NCBI RefSeq assembly: GCF_018130785.1
Contig: NZ_JAFCJT010000001.1
Span: forward strand, 558,001 to 622,000
Source of the DNA: Bradyrhizobium liaoningense
GTDB lineage: Bacteria; Pseudomonadota; Alphaproteobacteria; Rhizobiales; Xanthobacteraceae
Direction: 5' to 3'
Length of the DNA: 64,000 bases
The position numbers and the translations under genes are program-made. The notes under the pieces are model-generated. The model saw only the letters and a program-made list of their open reading frames with translations, had not been told where the DNA came from and searched no databases. Positions 60,759 through 64,000 of the stretch are shown here, one piece after another. Within the stretch, counting starts at the first letter, position 1, and each line of letters starts with the position of its first letter.

Positions 60759-61784
60759 TCAACGGGCCGGCGGGATCAGGGCGCGCAGGATGTCGGGCTT
60801 CCAGGCCTGACGGGCGCTGTCAAAGGCCGCAAAATCATGGTCGAACTGCCAATAGGCCCATGCCCAGCCGCGTCCGTCGGCGCTTCGCGCCACGAACGAC
60901 AGGTATCTCTGGCGGCTCTCGGATGGAGCCCGTTCGTATACCCCGAACTCGCCGAGATAGACCGGGCGTTTCTCTCTCTCCGACCATCGGCTGACCTTGT
61001 CGAAATCAGCGGCCGCCCTGGCTTCGTCGTCCGGACTGCCCCAATCCAGCGGCCCGATGCGCGCGAACGTCTCGGACCATGGCGCACCCTGATGCGTGAA
61101 GCGTATCGGCGCGTAATAATGAAAGGTCACGATGAGATTCCTGTCGTCGGCGGGGAGAGCCAGATCGTCGATGGGAATCTCGTCTGTGTTGAGGACGGCA
61201 GCAATCACCCGCCGCTCGGAGTTGGTGCGGCGGATGATGCCGATACATTCGTTGAGGAGCGAATTCCAACTGGCGGACGTCATCTGCCCCCCCGGCTCGT
61301 TCAAGACCTCAAAGACGAGCCCGGGATATCTTCCGGCATAGCGCTCGGCGATCTGCCGCCAGAATGCCCTGAGCTTCTCGCCGCATTCGGATACATCACG
61401 CTGACAGACATGCGTGTCGTGCTCGTCGACGATGGGAACGAGGTTCCTGGCGAGGATTTCCTCGATGACGGCATCGAGCCTTCTCAGCACGACCTCATCC
61501 AGCAAATTCACGCGATCCATGAACTTGAAGCCGAAGAAATTGATCCTGACGTGAGAGAATCCGGCCTTTTTGATCGCCGTCAAATTGTCCAGACGGAACG
61601 GCGCGTTCTGACCGCCCTCCCAGATTCCGTCATAACCGAGAATGTTGATCCCGCGCCCCAACCTTGCCGCATCACGAAGCACGACCTGCCCGGCAGCATG
61701 GGCGTCGGAGCAGAGCGATGCGACGACGAAAGCCGCTGCGGCAAGATTGAAGCTTCTCGACCAGCGAGCGCGAGGGGCGACCAT
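60759..61784 (-). CDS. Secreted glycoside hydrolase family 5-type enzyme
   Basis: 341 residues with a signal peptide (1-30, ending DAHA). It shows the GH5/clan-A pattern: 'GRGINILGYDGIWEGG', 'FSHVRINFFGF', acid/base Glu163 in EVLNEPGG, 'VTFHYYAPIRFTHQG' and nucleophile Glu279 in PVYLGEFGVYE. Both catalytic Glu are present, so it should be active on a beta-glucan or EPS. It lies 21 bases after the Wzy-type gene on the same strand, which suggests trimming or release of the polymer made by this locus. Confidence 0.88.
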   Translation of the reverse strand: MVAPRARWSRSFNLAAAAFVVASLCSDAHAAGQVVLRDAARLGRGINILGYDGIWEGGQNAPFRLDNLTAIKKAGFSHVRINFFGFKFMDRVNLLDEVVLRRLDAVIEEILARNLVPIVDEHDTHVCQRDVSECGEKLRAFWRQIAERYAGRYPGLVFEVLNEPGGQMTSASWNSLLNECIGIIRRTNSERRVIAAVLNTDEIPIDDLALPADDRNLIVTFHYYAPIRFTHQGAPWSETFARIGPLDWGSPDDEARAAADFDKVSRWSEREKRPVYLGEFGVYERAPSESRQRYLSFVARSADGRGWAWAYWQFDHDFAAFDSARQAWKPDILRALIPPAR

Positions 61785-61805
61785 CTTGCTTCCATTCCGT
61801 AAGGG

Positions 61806-63092
61806 TTAGAAATCAGTTTCCGGCACCGGCCTGCACGTTGCAAGGAGGAACGCCACCAGGAGCACCGACGTGAACATGGTCGAGCGAAGGAACGTCGTCT
61901 CGGTGAAATTGGTCTGAAAGCTGAGGGCGACAAATCCGATGATGAGGGCACAGTGCGCCCGGTGGATCGATCGCGTGGAAATCAAATAGAGAACCTTGTT
62001 CGAGAACAAAAGAATACTCGCGGCGAAAAGCACGTAACCCAGAAACCCTGTTTCCATCAGAATCGCGATGTAGCCGCTATGATAATTGTCGAGCACCCAG
62101 CCGTGGTTCTGCTCGAAATAATCGTAGATCGACGGGATCGTCCAGAAGCCGTTGATTCCGAAGCCGAGCAGCGGCGCATCGTCGAAATGGCTGATCGCGT
62201 AGTGCCAGATGAAGGTCCGTTCGGTAAAATTGACGGTGGCATCGCCAATGTGGATGGCGTCGTATCCCGTCGCGTAGAAATAGACGATCAGGAGGCCGGC
62301 CAGAATGCACATGACGAACGGCAGGATCGCATAGAGCCTCATGCAGCCGACCGACCACATCGACGTCACGAGCAGTGCACAAGCCGCCAGGGCAACGGCA
62401 CCGGCGCCGCGCGATTCCGACGCGAGGACGCAGGTCGACGCCAGCAGGAACGCGACGAGGAACGCCAACCACCCCTGCCCCGTCATCTTCCGGTAGCAGG
62501 AGAAAAACATCAGATACGCGCCGACAAAGCCCAGCGTCTGCTTCGATTCATAGACGCCTTGCCATTGACCATTGTGCATCCAGCTATGGTCTACCCCGAT
62601 ATCCGGTACGGCGAGTGCGCAAAGCGCCGATGCGGCGACCAATATGAAGAGCCCGGAGGATGTCGCCTTCACGACATCGTCGATATCGATCCGCGTGATC
62701 ATACAGAACGCGCCGAACGTCGTCATTGCAAGAGCAGCGCTCTTCATGATGGCTGCGGCATTTAGAGTGGTCCACAACACCGAGACGACCGCCAGCGTGT
62801 AGAATGCGAGGAGCGCGATCAGATCGGGGTTGAATGCCAGCTGCAGACGCGGGCGCACGAACGCGCTCGCGTAGATCAGGACGCTCCACATCAGCAGAGC
62901 GACCGCCTGTTGCAGATAGGTCAGTCCCGCCGGCAGTATCGCCGTATTGAATGTCCCCATCGACGCGACGACATTGACGGTGATCGATAGGCTGATGACG
63001 AGCCTGGCGACCTTCTCGACGCCGGCACTGCGCGTCTTCCAGATCGCGCTCGTGAGTGCCTCGGAGTCTCTCTCGGTCTGCAGGATGGCCAT
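61806..63092 (-). CDS. O-antigen ligase/polymerase-type membrane protein (Wzy-like)
   Basis: 428 residues with about eleven to twelve hydrophobic helices. A periplasmic loop contains 'VLDNYHSGYIAILMETGFLGYVLFA', matching the conserved Wzy_C segment (His, then E-x-G-x-x-G). It is distinct in sequence from the Wzy-type protein at 2963-4219, so the window holds polymerase-type genes for two different glycans. It is coupled to the GH5 gene and divergent from the GNAT/CelD-like gene. AAGGGAAAG lies upstream of ATG 63092. Confidence 0.82.
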   Translation of the reverse strand: MAILQTERDSEALTSAIWKTRSAGVEKVARLVISLSITVNVVASMGTFNTAILPAGLTYLQQAVALLMWSVLIYASAFVRPRLQLAFNPDLIALLAFYTLAVVSVLWTTLNAAAIMKSAALAMTTFGAFCMITRIDIDDVVKATSSGLFILVAASALCALAVPDIGVDHSWMHNGQWQGVYESKQTLGFVGAYLMFFSCYRKMTGQGWLAFLVAFLLASTCVLASESRGAGAVALAACALLVTSMWSVGCMRLYAILPFVMCILAGLLIVYFYATGYDAIHIGDATVNFTERTFIWHYAISHFDDAPLLGFGINGFWTIPSIYDYFEQNHGWVLDNYHSGYIAILMETGFLGYVLFAASILLFSNKVLYLISTRSIHRAHCALIIGFVALSFQTNFTETTFLRSTMFTSVLLVAFLLATCRPVPETDF

Positions 63093-63209
63093 GAGGTGAC
63101 TTTCCCTTAAGCTTGGTTAATTATCTGCTACTGCGGGTTGATCTCCCGAGCGCCGGCACTACGAAATCTCGAAACTTCGGGGATTGATAACGATACGGCC
63201 CCTGCTCGA

Positions 63210-63221
63210 TGCATTAATGCA
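63210..63221. promoter_or_regulatory. 12-bp perfect palindrome in divergent EPS promoter region
   Basis: TGCATTAATGCA sits 117 bases from the Wzy-type start (minus) and 101 bases from the GNAT/CelD-like start (plus). A TATAAA string follows at 63260-63265. Its place suits an operator controlling both directions. The regulator is unknown. Confidence 0.4.
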
Positions 63222-63322
63222 AATCGCACCCCGCTGGTGCTTCCGCCGTCACGACCCTGCTATAAAAGCGCGAGATCCGGCTCGATCGACTTTTCCGGGT
63301 CATCTGGTTTCTCTGGTCACGC

Positions 63323-64000
63323 ATGAATAAGCCCAGCAATACGTTCGACATCGCCATCGATCAGGCGTTCGACTTCCTGTCTCGGGAATATGCGGCGCTG
63401 TTCGACGGCTCTGCCGCGACCGCGTTTCAGCATCCGCTCTGGCTGGACAGCCTCTACGCCAAGCTCGCATCCCATGCAGGCGCGACGCCGCTGGTCGTCG
63501 TGGTCCGCCACCGTGCGACGGGGGCGCTGGCGATGGTGCTGCCCCTGCTCCGGATCCGGCGCGGGCCGATCCGCACCATCGAATTCGCCGACCTGCGCGT
63601 GTCCGACTATCTGGCGCCGGTCTGCAGCCCCGAGGTGTTTGCCAGCCTGCTGGAGGACGAAGCGGCATCCGCGGAGATCAGGCGCCTCGTCCGCCCGTTC
63701 GATCTGCTTCGCATGACCAAGCTGCCCGACGGACGGCTTCCGATCGAGAGCCTCCTCGGCGCGCCACGCCGGGTCTCGATGGAGACGAACGCCTACGCGA
63801 CCGTTCTCGTTGCTCCGTTCGAGCAATGGCGTGCCAGCGCGCTGGACCGCTCCTATCAGAAAGAGCTCGCCAAGAAATACCGCCAGTTGCAGAAGAAAGG
63901 CGAATTGAGCTTCTTCTGCTGCGAGGACAACGCCTCCATCTTGGAGGCAATGGACGCGATGAAGCAATATCGCGGTCCGCGCTTTCATGCCCAGGGCGAC
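63323..64000 (+). CDS. GNAT/CelD-like acetyltransferase, 3' end outside window
   Basis: An open frame from ATG 63323 to the window edge gives 226 residues with no stop. It begins MNKPSNTFDIAIDQAFDFLS. 'TAFQHPLWLDSLYAKLA' and 'VVVRHRATGALAMVLPLLRIRRG' are typical of the N-terminal half of CelD/BcsL-type proteins (acyltransferase fold related to FemAB), and 'QKELAKKYRQLQKKGEL' matches the central helix of that family. Members are common in rhizobial EPS and cellulose loci, where they probably acylate the polymer. The antisense frame over the same bases is an artefact of GC-rich third positions. Confidence 0.75.
   Translation, partial: MNKPSNTFDIAIDQAFDFLSREYAALFDGSAATAFQHPLWLDSLYAKLASHAGATPLVVVVRHRATGALAMVLPLLRIRRGPIRTIEFADLRVSDYLAPVCSPEVFASLLEDEAASAEIRRLVRPFDLLRMTKLPDGRLPIESLLGAPRRVSMETNAYATVLVAPFEQWRASALDRSYQKELAKKYRQLQKKGELSFFCCEDNASILEAMDAMKQYRGPRFHAQGD

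Noticed and set aside
63317..63988. Minus-strand open frame of 223 codons at the right edge
   Set aside because: The plus-strand frame from ATG 63323 stays open to the window end and matches CelD-like acyltransferases; the minus frame is its shadow.

Overview
The window reads as a chromosomal stretch of a high-GC alphaproteobacterium, most likely Bradyrhizobium or a close relative in the Nitrobacteraceae. This is inferred from codon use and gene content (rhizobial ExoF/ExoP-like polysaccharide genes, a PrsDE-type type I secretion pair, an MHYT hybrid kinase, a Liv importer fused to a Tm-1-like domain, TRAP plus RuBisCO-like sugar-acid genes). No rRNA, tRNA, CRISPR array, insertion sequence or phage gene was found.

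Positions 1-10975 are a plus-strand exopolysaccharide (EPS) locus: the 3' end of an ExoF-like export protein, a short LuxR-type regulator, a GT4 glycosyltransferase, a Wzy/ligase-type membrane protein, an AsnB-type amidotransferase, a Wzz/ExoP co-polymerase with a degenerate kinase domain, and a free-standing adenylation-carrier-thioesterase enzyme. Positions 11104-16238 hold a DsrE-like exported protein (minus) and a plus-strand set of a coiled-coil/Sel1-like protein, an orphan TAXI binding protein, a TagO/VasI-like protein and an HemK/PrmC-type methyltransferase. Positions 16341-21322 (minus) form a type I secretion operon: a probable secreted glycosidase with 48-bp repeats, an intercistronic hairpin, an ABC exporter and its HlyD-type adaptor. 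Two small proteins and an MHYT-PAS hybrid histidine kinase follow, up to 25411.

Positions 25903-48041 are the most unusual part. About 22 kb of tightly packed plus-strand genes encode a complete branched-chain-type ABC importer with an embedded AraC regulator, an ATPase fused to a Tm-1-like (UPF0261) domain, the partner Tm-1 TIM-barrel protein, a 973-residue flotillin made of hendecad repeats, two SRPBCC proteins, a molybdenum hydroxylase whose large subunit is split at an in-frame TAG, a MoxR/VWA (CoxD/CoxE-like) pair, and five hydrolase/reductase units: amidohydrolase, metallo-beta-lactamase lactonase, an SMP-30 lactonase fused to an isochorismatase-fold domain, and an AzoR flavoprotein. 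The simplest reading is import and oxidative/hydrolytic breakdown of one unidentified heterocyclic or lactone compound.

Positions 48113-53117 hold a decayed methionine-synthase-like fragment, a divergent second Mfd-type helicase (minus), a small unknown protein and a DUF3750 protein. Positions 53417-60706 are a sugar-acid catabolism locus: LacI regulator (minus), TRAP binding protein, fused TRAP permease, a VOC enzyme, a RuBisCO-like protein and a DUF1537 kinase. The last two match the 3-oxo-isoapionate branch of D-apionate catabolism. From 60759 to the end there is a second EPS locus (GH5 glycosidase, Wzy-type polymerase and a divergent GNAT/CelD-like gene that runs off the window), so EPS genes lie at both ends. 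Short in-phase tandem duplications (10-48 bp) recur throughout, several at protein termini.
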